This document shows positions 1 through 9,792 of a stretch of 64,000 nt of DNA, one piece after another. Within the stretch, counting starts at the first letter, position 1. Each line of letters starts with the position of its first letter. The stretch is from Gemmatimonadota bacterium (lineage in GTDB: Bacteria; Gemmatimonadota; Gemmatimonadetes; Gemmatimonadales; Gemmatimonadaceae), in the NCBI GenBank assembly GCA_028287235.1, contig JAQBQB010000010.1:248001-312000 (forward strand). Reading direction: 5' to 3'. Made by a program: the position numbers and the translations under genes. The notes beneath the pieces were generated by a model that was not told the origin of the DNA, did not search any database, and was given only the letters and a program-made list of their open reading frames with translations.

Positions 1-30
1 ATTGAGCTCTCGACGCGCAAAGTCGCTGCG

Positions 31-2619
31 CTAATTTCCGATCGGCCCACCTCGAATCCGCATCAACTGCTCGGGCGTCCCGACGAACAATCCCTCCGGA
101 TACCGCTTGTACTGCAGCATCTGGCTGTAGATGCCGGCCTGATCGTACACGTTGAGCCCCAGGCCCGCGAGATACTGCAGGCGCAGGTTGCGGTCGTGGT
201 TGATCTGGGCGTCGGCCAGCCACGGACGCAGCATTGGCTCGTTGCCGGCGAACGTCGCGAACAGCTCGGTCGCGGAGTTGAAGCCGATGTCGCGCAGCGA
301 CTGCGCCACGCCCGCGTACTCCGGCTGCGCGAGGCGCTTCTCGATGGCGTCGACGTCGATCTTCATGGTGCCGAGCTGCCCCACGAGCACGAGGTCGTAG
401 CCGCCGCCGTTGTTCGTGTTGCCGAAGACCACCCCGTTCGGGAACGCGTTGAAGAACGTCGCGACTTCGCTCTTCACCGCTTCGGTGTTGCTCTCGTACA
501 GCTGCACGAAGAGCGTGACGACGCCGCCGGGATTGAGGTGCGTCTTCACGACGTTGAAGAACTCTTCGGTGTACAACGTCGCCGCGCCCTTCACCCAAGG
601 ATCGAGCGGATCGGAGGTCACGGCGTCGAACTTCTGGTCGGTCGTCAGGATGAAGTGGCGCGCGTCGTCGATCTGCACGTGCACCTTCGGATTGTCGACG
701 ACGTTGAAATTGTGCGCGCCGAAATACTTCGACACCACCTTCGGCACGAGCGGCTCGATCTCGGCGATGGTCTCGCTCTTGAGCGCCGGGTCGATGCTCA
801 CCGCGCCCGCCGTGACGCCGGCGCCGCAGCCGATGACGAGCACCGAATACGGGTGTGGCGGCAGCAGCGTGGTCAGATGTCCGAGCATGCGCTGCAGCCG
901 CATGTCCTGCGGCTCGCTCGACGCCTGCACCTTGCCCGCGTTGTGATAGTTGAGCACTCCGTTCGCCAGCTTCGACACCGCGACGGACGACACCATGCCT
1001 TCACCCACGTAGATGAAGTCGTTCTCGTTCTGCAAGCGGCTGGCAAACCAGCGGCCGTAGCCCACCAGCAGCGGCGGCACCGCGGGCACCGACATCATGA
1101 AGAAGACCGTGACGATCCCCGTGACGAGCCCCCAGCTGAACCCGCGCTTCTTCGACGCGCCCGCGACCGCCGGTTCGGCGAGCATGGTCATGAACGCGAC
1201 GAGCGCGCTGATGCCGGCAACGGCGATGAGGATGCGCTGCGCCCACTGCGTGCCGAGCCATGCGATGATCAGCAGGCTGCCGAACAGCGCGCCCACGATG
1301 CCGCCGACGGTGTTCGCGGCGTACACGGTTCCGACGAGGCGGCCCGGATCCTTCTCGTCGCGGCCCACCGCCGCGAGGGCGAGCGGAAAGCTCGCGCCCC
1401 AGAGACAGGCGGCGGGCAGCACGGTCCACAGACAGCGTACGAGATCGATCTGAAACGTGGCGCCCGGGCTGTTCGCGAGTTGCGGGTTGATCGGCCAGTA
1501 CGGGAGCAGGCGCGTCATGGAATACGCGGCCCAGGCGATCGCGGCGGTCAGCAGAAATTGGCAGACGCCGAGCGCCGTCTTGGGATTCGCGACGGTCCTC
1601 GACAACACCGAGCCGACGCTGCTGCCGATGCCGAGTCCCACGAGGAACGCGGCGAGGATGAGCGAAAAGGTGTACGTCGTGGCACCCAGCAGCAGCGACA
1701 GGAGCCGCGTCCACACCGCCTCGGCGGCGAGCGCGGTGGCGCCCGAGAGACCGATGGTGAGGTACACCGGCCAGGTACCCGGTGGAATGAGCGGTCGTTT
1801 CACCAGATGTTCGTCGGTTACCACGACGTCGTCGACCGCCTCGTGATGCGTGAAGCGCGCGAGCGCGAGGCTCGCCGCCGCGACCGCGACGTCGATGGCC
1901 ACAGCGACGTACGTCGCGTAGGCCATGTCGTGCACGCGGAGGAGATAGAAGCCGGCGAGCAGACAGCCGAACACCGCGCCGGCGATGTTGCCGCCGTAGA
2001 AGAAGCCGAGCCACGCCACACCTTCGGACGTGTTCTCGACCCAGCGCGCGATGGCCGGAAGCGTTGCGCCCATGAGCAGCGTGGGCGGCAGCAGGCAGAG
2101 CGCGCAGAACAGTCCGCGCAGGAACAGGCCGCTCATCCCATGGACGGCGATGGCGAAGTACAGTCCACCGGCGTACGGGAGCCCCCAGAGCACGAGGAGA
2201 CCGAACACCGCGATCGCCCCCTCGAGCATTGCGTACACGCGCAGCGGATGCTGCCTGCGCGAGATGTACTTCGACAGAAACAGACTGCCGACGCACATGC
2301 CGCCCATGAAGGTGCCGAGCAGCACGCCCATCGAGATCGCCGACGAGCCGATGATGAGGCTGAGCAGCTGGAACCAAACGATCTCGTAGATGAGTGCCGC
2401 GCAGCCGCTGCCGATGAACAGCAGCACGAGCAGCGGAAGATGGCGATTGCGGACCGGCGCCGATTCGACGAGCGGCGCGGCGGCGGCGTAGGCCTGGGTG
2501 CGGCGGGAGGGCTTGGTGGGGGGCACTGAATGGCGGGAAGGGGGAAGCGGGACGGGAAAAGGGGGCCGCTTGGCGTCTAACTTGGCGCTCACCGCGCGTG
2601 CCGTCCAGCTATAGGACAC
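31..2619 (-). CDS. Membrane-fused spermidine synthase-like protein
   Basis: 862-residue protein with an N-terminal half of many hydrophobic helices (about residues 60-520, MFS-like) and a C-terminal Rossmann methyltransferase-fold domain resembling spermidine synthase. The SAM-type loop reads VIGCGAGVTAG near residue 595, followed by an acidic DDARHF and the VTSDP strand end. These fused transporter/SpeE-like proteins are common in Gemmatimonadota and Acidobacteria; the aminopropyl or methyl substrate is unknown. The GTG at 2619 is chosen because GGGAGG lies 5-10 bases upstream. A longer reading to 2973 would run through the upstream small gene and gives a low-complexity Arg/Ala-rich extension. 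Aminopropyltransferase activity is not proven, since the usual active-site D-x-x-D pattern is not clear. Confidence 0.85.
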   Translation of the reverse strand: MSYSWTARAVSAKLDAKRPPFPVPLPPSRHSVPPTKPSRRTQAYAAAAPLVESAPVRNRHLPLLVLLFIGSGCAALIYEIVWFQLLSLIIGSSAISMGVLLGTFMGGMCVGSLFLSKYISRRQHPLRVYAMLEGAIAVFGLLVLWGLPYAGGLYFAIAVHGMSGLFLRGLFCALCLLPPTLLMGATLPAIARWVENTSEGVAWLGFFYGGNIAGAVFGCLLAGFYLLRVHDMAYATYVAVAIDVAVAAASLALARFTHHEAVDDVVVTDEHLVKRPLIPPGTWPVYLTIGLSGATALAAEAVWTRLLSLLLGATTYTFSLILAAFLVGLGIGSSVGSVLSRTVANPKTALGVCQFLLTAAIAWAAYSMTRLLPYWPINPQLANSPGATFQIDLVRCLWTVLPAACLWGASFPLALAAVGRDEKDPGRLVGTVYAANTVGGIVGALFGSLLIIAWLGTQWAQRILIAVAGISALVAFMTMLAEPAVAGASKKRGFSWGLVTGIVTVFFMMSVPAVPPLLVGYGRWFASRLQNENDFIYVGEGMVSSVAVSKLANGVLNYHNAGKVQASSEPQDMRLQRMLGHLTTLLPPHPYSVLVIGCGAGVTAGAVSIDPALKSETIAEIEPLVPKVVSKYFGAHNFNVVDNPKVHVQIDDARHFILTTDQKFDAVTSDPLDPWVKGAATLYTEEFFNVVKTHLNPGGVVTLFVQLYESNTEAVKSEVATFFNAFPNGVVFGNTNNGGGYDLVLVGQLGTMKIDVDAIEKRLAQPEYAGVAQSLRDIGFNSATELFATFAGNEPMLRPWLADAQINHDRNLRLQYLAGLGLNVYDQAGIYSQMLQYKRYPEGLFVGTPEQLMRIRGGPIGN

Positions 2620-2744
2620 GCTTTCCTCCCTTCCCCCTCCCTCGTCTTCCGACGTGCGCCCGGCGCTCGGCGCGACGCGACTGTTGAGCAAACTCTTATT
2701 CGACGTGACGCCGGCCGGTCCGGCGACCTCCGCCGCGGCGACGC

Positions 2745-3041
2745 TCAGTGCGGCGTGTTGATCCGCGGCGGCGTGGCAGGGGCCGAAGTGGGGAGCGCCT
2801 GGGTTCGGTCCGACAGCAGCTTCGTCAGGAAGCGCTGGCCTTCGCCGACGCGCTCCATCTCGACGGCGATCGCCTCGAGCGATTGCTCGACGCGCTCGAG
2901 GCGTGCTTCGATGGCCGGCGTGGACTCCAACGGCCGCCCCAGGCCCGCCATTTTCTCCTGATGCCGGAACCACATCCGGATGACGATGACCGCCGACGGG
3001 AGGGCGAAGACGATTGGGACGATGATCATCTCTGGCGGCAT
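2745..3041 (-). CDS. Small PspB-like membrane protein with coiled coil
   Basis: 98 residues: one N-terminal membrane helix (about 5-21), then an RMWFRHQEKM juxtamembrane stretch and a heptad-like region (about 45-75, ARLERVEQSLEAIAVEMERV) that should form a coiled coil. The layout resembles phage-shock protein B, but similarity is only topological and the function is unknown. AGGAG lies about 10 bases before the ATG. It precedes the spermidine synthase-like gene on the same strand by 125 bases and is divergent from the flavin oxidoreductase gene. Confidence 0.7.
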   Translation of the reverse strand: MPPEMIIVPIVFALPSAVIVIRMWFRHQEKMAGLGRPLESTPAIEARLERVEQSLEAIAVEMERVGEGQRFLTKLLSDRTQALPTSAPATPPRINTPH

Positions 3042-3152
3042 GGACCTGCGAGCTCCTGAGCGAAAGTGGACCGAGGCAAGACGAACATATGTCTACGCCC
3101 GTCGCGGTGAAATAGTGTCAGCCGCGGGCCGGAGCTTCCCCCCGGGGGATAG

Positions 3153-4257
<1,105 letters not shown>

Positions 4258-4345
4258 GCCCTGAACCTTGCTGATTCTCTTATGCGCGCGGCGGGCGGGT
4301 GTAGCACGACGGGCCGGCAGTCGTAGCTCGCCGCTGGTAGCTCGA

Positions 4346-4440
4346 GGCTCATGGCTCGCTGCTGGGGCTCGGGCTGCGGGTCGCGTAGCATGAATGGCCA
4401 CGAGATCGTTACGGCGAGCCCCAGCAGCGAGCTATGAGCC
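4346..4440. repeat. Long inverted repeat (26-bp arms)
   Basis: Arms at 4346-4371 and 4415-4440 are reverse complements at 25 of 26 positions, separated by 43 bases. The RNA could form a long hairpin between the flavin oxidoreductase and rmuC genes. There is no T-tract, so it is not a classical intrinsic terminator. Confidence 0.85.
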
Positions 4441-4500
4441 TGCGAGCTATGAGCCTGCGAGCTAATAGCTTCGAGCCTCTGAGCTTCGAGCTACATTATC
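4426..4500. repeat. 15-bp imperfect tandem repeat, 5 units
   Basis: Units start at 4426, 4441, 4456, 4471 and 4486 and share the core GCGAGCTATGAGCC, with drift in later units. The array overlaps the right arm of the inverted repeat and runs to 5 bases before the rmuC start. Confidence 0.8.
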
Positions 4501-4504
4501 GCCC

Positions 4505-5665
4505 ATGCTCCCCCTCCCCCTCTCCCTCCTCCTCGCGCTCATAGCCGCCCTGCAAGTCGTGGCGATCGTCGTGCTCGTCGTGCTGGCACGCCGGCGGGCG
4601 ACGATCGATCTCGGCCCGATTGTCGCGCGGCTCGAGTCGGCCGAGCGGCTTCAGGAGCGCCTCGAGCGCGGCTTCCGCGACGACCTCGCGCGGCAGCGCA
4701 CCGAGTCGACCGTCGCGTCGCAGCAGCTTCGCGACGAGATGCGGCAGCAGCTCGCCGCCATTCGGACGACCGTCGACGAGCAGCTACAAGGCACGCTCGA
4801 GCGGCGACTCGGCGAGAGCTTCAGCCTCGTGAGCTCGCAGCTCGAGCAGGTGCACAAGGGGCTCGGCGAGATGCAGTCGCTCGCGGCGGGAGTCGGCGAT
4901 CTCAAACGCGTGCTCTCGAACGTCAAGATTCGCGGCACGTGGGGCGAGGTGCAGCTCGGCAACCTGCTCGAGCAAATTCTCACGCCGGCGCAGTACGCGC
5001 AGAACGTCTGCACGAAGGGCGAAGGGAATGAGCGGGTGGAGTACGCGATTCGGTTGCCCGGGCGCTCGAACGAAACGGAGCAGGTGTGGCTGCCGATCGA
5101 CGCGAAGTTTCCGCAGGAGGACTACGCGCGGCTCGTGGACGCGCTCGAGGCGGGCGACGGGCCCGGTGCCGAGCTGGCGTCGAAGCAGCTCGACGTGCGT
5201 GTGCGGCAGTGCGCGCGCGACATCGCCGACAAGTATCTCGCGCCGCCGGCGACCACCGATTTCGGCATCATGTTCTTGCCGACGGAAGGGCTGTTCGCCG
5301 AAGTGATTCGGCGGCCCGGGTTGGCCGATTCGCTGCAGCGCGACCTGCGCATCGCCGTGGCCGGTCCGACCACGCTGGCGGCGCTACTCAACAGTTTGCA
5401 GATGGGCTTCCGAACGCTCGCCATCGAGAAGCGGTCGAGCGAGGTATGGACAGTGCTCGGCGACGCGAAGACCGAGTTCCGGCGGTACGGCGACGTCCTC
5501 GACAAGATCAAGAATAAGTTGCAAGAAGCTACTAATGCGGTCGACACCGCGGCGGTGCGCACGCGGGCGATCGAGCGGAAGCTGCGCGGCGTGGAGGAAA
5601 CTCCGTCGGTCGATCCCATGGTGCTCGGCGCGATTCCGCTCGCCCTCTCGTCGGACGCCGACTGA
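4505..5665 (+). CDS. rmuC: DNA recombination protein RmuC
   Basis: 386 residues: an N-terminal membrane helix (about 3-26), a charged coiled-coil region (about 38-125) and the RmuC nuclease-like core. GTWGEVQLGNLLE (about 148-160), a LPIDAKFPQEDYARL segment and IMFLPTEGLFAEV are hallmark RmuC motifs. RmuC limits inversions at short inverted repeats in E. coli; the fold is related to restriction endonucleases. The gene is apparently single. A TACATTAT sequence (4492-4499) ends 5 bases before the ATG and no Shine-Dalgarno is present, so the mRNA may be leaderless. An inverted repeat and tandem array lie immediately upstream. Confidence 0.95.
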   Translation: MLPLPLSLLLALIAALQVVAIVVLVVLARRRATIDLGPIVARLESAERLQERLERGFRDDLARQRTESTVASQQLRDEMRQQLAAIRTTVDEQLQGTLERRLGESFSLVSSQLEQVHKGLGEMQSLAAGVGDLKRVLSNVKIRGTWGEVQLGNLLEQILTPAQYAQNVCTKGEGNERVEYAIRLPGRSNETEQVWLPIDAKFPQEDYARLVDALEAGDGPGAELASKQLDVRVRQCARDIADKYLAPPATTDFGIMFLPTEGLFAEVIRRPGLADSLQRDLRIAVAGPTTLAALLNSLQMGFRTLAIEKRSSEVWTVLGDAKTEFRRYGDVLDKIKNKLQEATNAVDTAAVRTRAIERKLRGVEETPSVDPMVLGAIPLALSSDAD

Positions 5666-5809
5666 GCCTGTAAGCCAGTTGTAAGGGAAACCATCGGGGT
5701 AGCAGGCCGTAAACCCTTTCGAGCATGCCCGGGTCCAACCGGGTGAGTTCGAAGTCGCGGTTCCGGCATGGCATGCTGTTCCCTCCCCACTCCAGCTCAA
5801 GGTCGTTCC

Positions 5810-8800
5810 GTGAGTCTTCGCCGACTGCTGTTTTTCGTTGCCGCCCTGTTCGTCGCGGCACTCGCGCGTCCCCTCACCCTGCACGCGCAGAGCGACATCA
5901 TTCGCGGGCGCGTCATCGGCCCCGACAGCGTGCCGGTGGAGCGCGCGACGGTCACGGTGACGTCGCTCAACGGCAACATCACCCGCAACGCGCGCACCGA
6001 CAAGAACGGGCGCTACACCATCACCTTCCCCGGCGACGAAGGCGACTACATGGTGAGCGTCGCCGCCTTCGGCTTCGGCGCGAAGAAGTTCGAGATCAAG
6101 CGCACGAGCGACCAGGAAATTCTCATCGCCGACGCCAAGCTCGCGCGGTCGGCCACGCAGCTCGACGCGGTGAAAGTGAACGCCTCGCGCGAGAAGGCGA
6201 CGCGCGACGACCTCCGCCCCGACATCGGCGGCAGCGAGCGAGCGATCAACAACGGCATGGTCTCGGCCGACCAGCTCGGCGATCTCGCGGCGCTCGCCGC
6301 ATCGATGCCCGGCGTGCAATTCGTGCCGAGCGCCGACGGCGGGCCGGGCGGGTTCTCGGTGCTGGGCCTCGGCGCCGACCAGAACCTGACCACGCTCAAC
6401 GGCATGAACATGGGCGGCGGCAACATTCCGCGCGATGCCAACGTCTCGACCTCGCTGGCGACGTCTCCCTACGACGTAGCGCGGGGCAACTTCAGCGGCG
6501 GCGTGCTGAACGTCCGCACCGGCCGCGCGTCGAACTACATCGTACGTTCGACGAGCGCCAACATCGACGCGCCGCAAATGCAGTGGACCGACCGCGTGGG
6601 CCGCGCGACGGGCCAGCAGTTCGGCAACCTCTCGGTGGGCGGGCTGTTCGCCGGTCCGATTCAGTCGGACAAGTCGTTCTTCAACTTCGCGTACCAGGCC
6701 GGCCGCCGGCAGAGCGACATTCAGAGTTTGCTCAACACCGATCCGCTCGGCCTGCAGAACGCCGGCCTCTCGGCCGATTCCGTGTCGCGGCTCCTCTCGA
6801 TTCTCGGCCGCATCCACGTGCCGACCACGATCTCGGGGATTCCGACGGCGCGCTACACCGACCAGGCGCTCATCCTCGGCAGCTTCGACTTCACTCCGCC
6901 GTCGTCGACCACCGGGCAAGCGTTCAACCTGACGTACAACGCCGGGTGGAACCGCTTCACGGCGCTCACGGTCACTCCCACCGAGCTGCCCGAGCACAGC
7001 GGCGACCGCACGAGCTGGAACGCCGGCCTGTCGGGCAAGCACACGAACTACTTCGGCTTCGGCATCCTGAGCGAGACCTCGGTGGGCTTGAGCCAGAACC
7101 GCAACTTCGGCACGCCATACCTCGACCTGCCGAGCGGCTCGGTGCGGGTCAACTCGACGTTCGCCGACGGTACGCCGAGCGTGCAGAGCGTGGGCTTCGG
7201 CGGCAACCCGTTCATGAACACGAGCGTCACGACGACCACGGCGCAGCTGAACAATTTCCTGTCGTGGTTCAGCGAGAACAACAAGCACAAGATCAAGTTC
7301 GGCACCGAGCTGCGGCGCGACAACTACGGCCAGGACCTCACGACCAATCAGCTCGGCAGCTTCACCTTCAACTCGCTCGGCGAGCTCGAAGCGGGGCGTC
7401 CCGCGTACTTTTCGCGGCAGCTGTCGCCGCGCACGCGCAGCGAGAGCGAATACGTCGGCGCGCTGTCGCTCGGCGATTCGTACCGGCCCACCTCCGACGT
7501 GCAGATCCAGTACGGCGTGCGCCTCGACGGCAACCGGTTCAACTCCGAGCCCACGCTCAATCCCGACGTCGAGCGGCTGTTGGGCGCCGACAACTCGCAC
7601 GTGCCGAACCGGCTGTATCTGAGCCCGCGCATCGGCTTCTCGTGGACGTACGGCGAGGCCGCGCAGATCGGCGGCTTCGAGGGCGCGTTCCGCGGACCGC
7701 GCGCCGTGGTGCGCGGCGGCATCGGCGTCTTCCAGGGCACGCCGAACGTTTCGTCGATCGGTGCGGCGATGGACAACACCGGCCTGGCGTCGGCCGTGCA
7801 GCAGCTGTCGTGCATCGGCGTCGCGGCTCCGTCGCCCGACTGGTCGGCGTACATGTCGAGCGTCGGCAGCGTTCCCACGCAGTGTGCCGACGGCACCGCG
7901 GGCACCGTCTTCGCGAGCAGCGCGCCGAACGTGACGCTGTTCGACAAGGCCTATTCGTCGCCGCGATCGCTGCGGTCGAATCTTCAGTGGAGCGGTCCCA
8001 CGCTCGGCAACCGGTTCAGCACGACGATCGACGCGACGTACTCGCTCAACATGAACCAGGCGAGCACGTTCGACCTGAACTTCAATCCGCTGCAGCGCTT
8101 CACGCTCGGCAACGAGGGCAACCGCCCGGTGTACGCGCAGGCGACGAGCATCGTGCCGAACAGCGGCGCCATCGCGAGCGGCGAGGCACGGGTGACGAAC
8201 GAGTTCACGCACGTGAGCGAGCTTCGGTCCGACGTGAAGTCGGAGGCGAAGCAGGTGACGGTGAGTCTTTCACCCGTATCGTTCAACACCACCTTCGGCT
8301 GGGGATTGTCGTACGTCTACGCGAACACGCGCGAGCAGTATCGCGGATTCGCCAGCACCGCCGGCAACCCGCTCGACCTGTCCTGGGGCCGCTCGCCGTT
8401 CGACTCGCGCCATCAGCTGCAGTATCGTCTCACGTACAACGCGTTCGACTGGGTGCGTCTCGGCTGGTTCGGCAGCTTCCGGTCGGGCACCCCGTACACG
8501 CCGCTCGTCGTGGGCGACATCAACGGCGACGGCTACAACAACGATCGCGCGTTCGTGTTTGATCCGTCGAAGACCACTGATCCGGCGGTCGCTGCGGGCA
8601 TGCAGTCGCTGCTGGCAACCGGCTCGGCGCAAGCCAAGGATTGCCTGCGCAGCCAGCTCGGCCAGGTCGCGGCGCGCAACAGCTGCCAGGGACCGTGGAC
8701 GACCCAGGCGAACCTCAACTTCTCGTTCAACCCGATCAAGGTCCGGATGCCGCAGCGCGCGACGCTGTCGTTCCAGATCTCGAATCCCCTCGTGGCCGCC

Positions 8801-9553
8801 GACATGCTGCTCCACGGCGAGAACAATCTGCGCGGCTGGGGACAGGCGGCGATTCCGCAGAGCTCCCTGCTCTACGTGCGCGGATTCGACCCGCTCACGC
8901 AGCGGTACAAGTACGAGGTGAACCAGCGGTTCGGTGCCACGGCGGTCGGCGCCACGGCGCTGCGCAGCCCGGTCACGCTCACAACGCGCCTCCAGTTCGA
9001 CGTCGGCCCCACGCGCGAGCGGCAGGCATTGACGCAGCTGCTCGACCGCGGCCGCACGCTCTCGGGTACGAAAGCGCCGGAGCAAATGCTCAAGATCTTC
9101 GGACCCATCGGCATCACGAACCCCATGGCGACGATCCTGCGTCAGGCTGACACACTGCAGCTGACGTCGCAGCAGGCCGACAGCATCGCGGTGCTCAACC
9201 GCGCGTTCACGATCAGGCTCGACTCCATCTGGTCGCCGATGGCGAAGTATCTGGCGGCGTTGCCCGACAAGTACGACCAGGGCGAGGCGTACGACCGGTA
9301 TCGGTCGTCGCGCGAGATGTCGGTGGACGCGCTGATCAAGATCGCGCCCACGGTCCGGGCGCTGTTGACGGCGGATCAGCTGCGAAGGCTGCCCACGTTC
9401 ATCACGCCGTTCCTCGACAAGCGGTATCTCGCGTCGGTGCGGTCGGGAACGTCGGGCACGGGGCTCGGCATGATCATGGGCGGCGGCATGGCGATGCCCA
9501 TGGGTGCGGGCGGCGATGGTGGGCGGGTCATGATTCGGATGGGCACGCCGTGA
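5810..9553 (+). CDS. TonB-dependent receptor with carboxypeptidase-regulatory domain and Spy-like tail
   Basis: 1247-residue outer-membrane protein. A signal peptide (about residues 1-27, ending HAQS) is followed by a CarboxypepD_reg/CnaB-like beta-sandwich (about 30-115), a plug domain (about 130-250, with the AALAASMPGVQF box) and a long beta barrel up to about residue 1070. The last ~170 residues are helical rather than barrel-like, with LQLTSQQADSI and LLTADQLRRLP segments recalling the LTxxQ motif of Spy/CpxP, then a Gly/Met-rich tail. No TonB box could be assigned. Substrate unknown. GTG 5810 gives a compact signal peptide; an ATG at 5768 would add 14 residues. A 29-bp tandem repeat follows the gene. 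Confidence 0.88.
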   Translation: MSLRRLLFFVAALFVAALARPLTLHAQSDIIRGRVIGPDSVPVERATVTVTSLNGNITRNARTDKNGRYTITFPGDEGDYMVSVAAFGFGAKKFEIKRTSDQEILIADAKLARSATQLDAVKVNASREKATRDDLRPDIGGSERAINNGMVSADQLGDLAALAASMPGVQFVPSADGGPGGFSVLGLGADQNLTTLNGMNMGGGNIPRDANVSTSLATSPYDVARGNFSGGVLNVRTGRASNYIVRSTSANIDAPQMQWTDRVGRATGQQFGNLSVGGLFAGPIQSDKSFFNFAYQAGRRQSDIQSLLNTDPLGLQNAGLSADSVSRLLSILGRIHVPTTISGIPTARYTDQALILGSFDFTPPSSTTGQAFNLTYNAGWNRFTALTVTPTELPEHSGDRTSWNAGLSGKHTNYFGFGILSETSVGLSQNRNFGTPYLDLPSGSVRVNSTFADGTPSVQSVGFGGNPFMNTSVTTTTAQLNNFLSWFSENNKHKIKFGTELRRDNYGQDLTTNQLGSFTFNSLGELEAGRPAYFSRQLSPRTRSESEYVGALSLGDSYRPTSDVQIQYGVRLDGNRFNSEPTLNPDVERLLGADNSHVPNRLYLSPRIGFSWTYGEAAQIGGFEGAFRGPRAVVRGGIGVFQGTPNVSSIGAAMDNTGLASAVQQLSCIGVAAPSPDWSAYMSSVGSVPTQCADGTAGTVFASSAPNVTLFDKAYSSPRSLRSNLQWSGPTLGNRFSTTIDATYSLNMNQASTFDLNFNPLQRFTLGNEGNRPVYAQATSIVPNSGAIASGEARVTNEFTHVSELRSDVKSEAKQVTVSLSPVSFNTTFGWGLSYVYANTREQYRGFASTAGNPLDLSWGRSPFDSRHQLQYRLTYNAFDWVRLGWFGSFRSGTPYTPLVVGDINGDGYNNDRAFVFDPSKTTDPAVAAGMQSLLATGSAQAKDCLRSQLGQVAARNSCQGPWTTQANLNFSFNPIKVRMPQRATLSFQISNPLVAADMLLHGENNLRGWGQAAIPQSSLLYVRGFDPLTQRYKYEVNQRFGATAVGATALRSPVTLTTRLQFDVGPTRERQALTQLLDRGRTLSGTKAPEQMLKIFGPIGITNPMATILRQADTLQLTSQQADSIAVLNRAFTIRLDSIWSPMAKYLAALPDKYDQGEAYDRYRSSREMSVDALIKIAPTVRALLTADQLRRLPTFITPFLDKRYLASVRSGTSGTGLGMIMGGGMAMPMGAGGDGGRVMIRMGTP

Positions 9554-9572
9554 GCTCACTCGCCGCAACCAG

Positions 9573-9690
9573 ATGTCATCCTGAGGAGCAAAGCGACCCC
9601 AATGTCATCCTGAGGAGCGAAGCGACTCCAATGTCATCCTGAGGAGCAAAGCGACTCCAATGTCATCCTGAGGAGCGAAGCGACGAAGGA
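9573..9690. repeat. 29-bp tandem repeat, 4 copies
   Basis: Near-identical units begin at 9573, 9602, 9631 and 9660, each starting ATGTCATCCTGAGGAGC. Copies differ at only a few positions, including an alternating A/G. A partly inverted relative (CGCTTGGGATGACA) lies at 9744-9757. There are no spacers between units, so this is not a CRISPR array. It sits between two same-strand genes. Confidence 0.9.
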
Positions 9691-9792
9691 TCTCGCATCC
9701 CCGCTCACGGCGAGCCATTATCACAGTATGCTAAATCCCTCGCTCCGCTTGGGATGACACCTCTTCCAACTTTCACCAACCACAGAGCTCAT

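Noticed and set aside
196-2529. 777-codon open frame antisense to the spermidine synthase-like gene
   Set aside because: Arg/His/Glu-rich composition with no domain, produced by the high GC of the real minus-strand gene.
2620-2973. 118-residue N-terminal extension of the spermidine synthase-like protein
   Set aside because: It overlaps a separate small gene, is low-complexity, and the GTG at 2619 has a strong Shine-Dalgarno.
5384-8562. Long antisense and frame-shifted frames over the TonB receptor gene (up to 945 residues)
   Set aside because: Composition is repetitive R/A/H/Q without domains; the sense frame has clear signal, plug and barrel features.
9573-9690. CRISPR array
   Set aside because: The period equals the repeat length (29 bases), so there are no spacers, and no cas genes are near.
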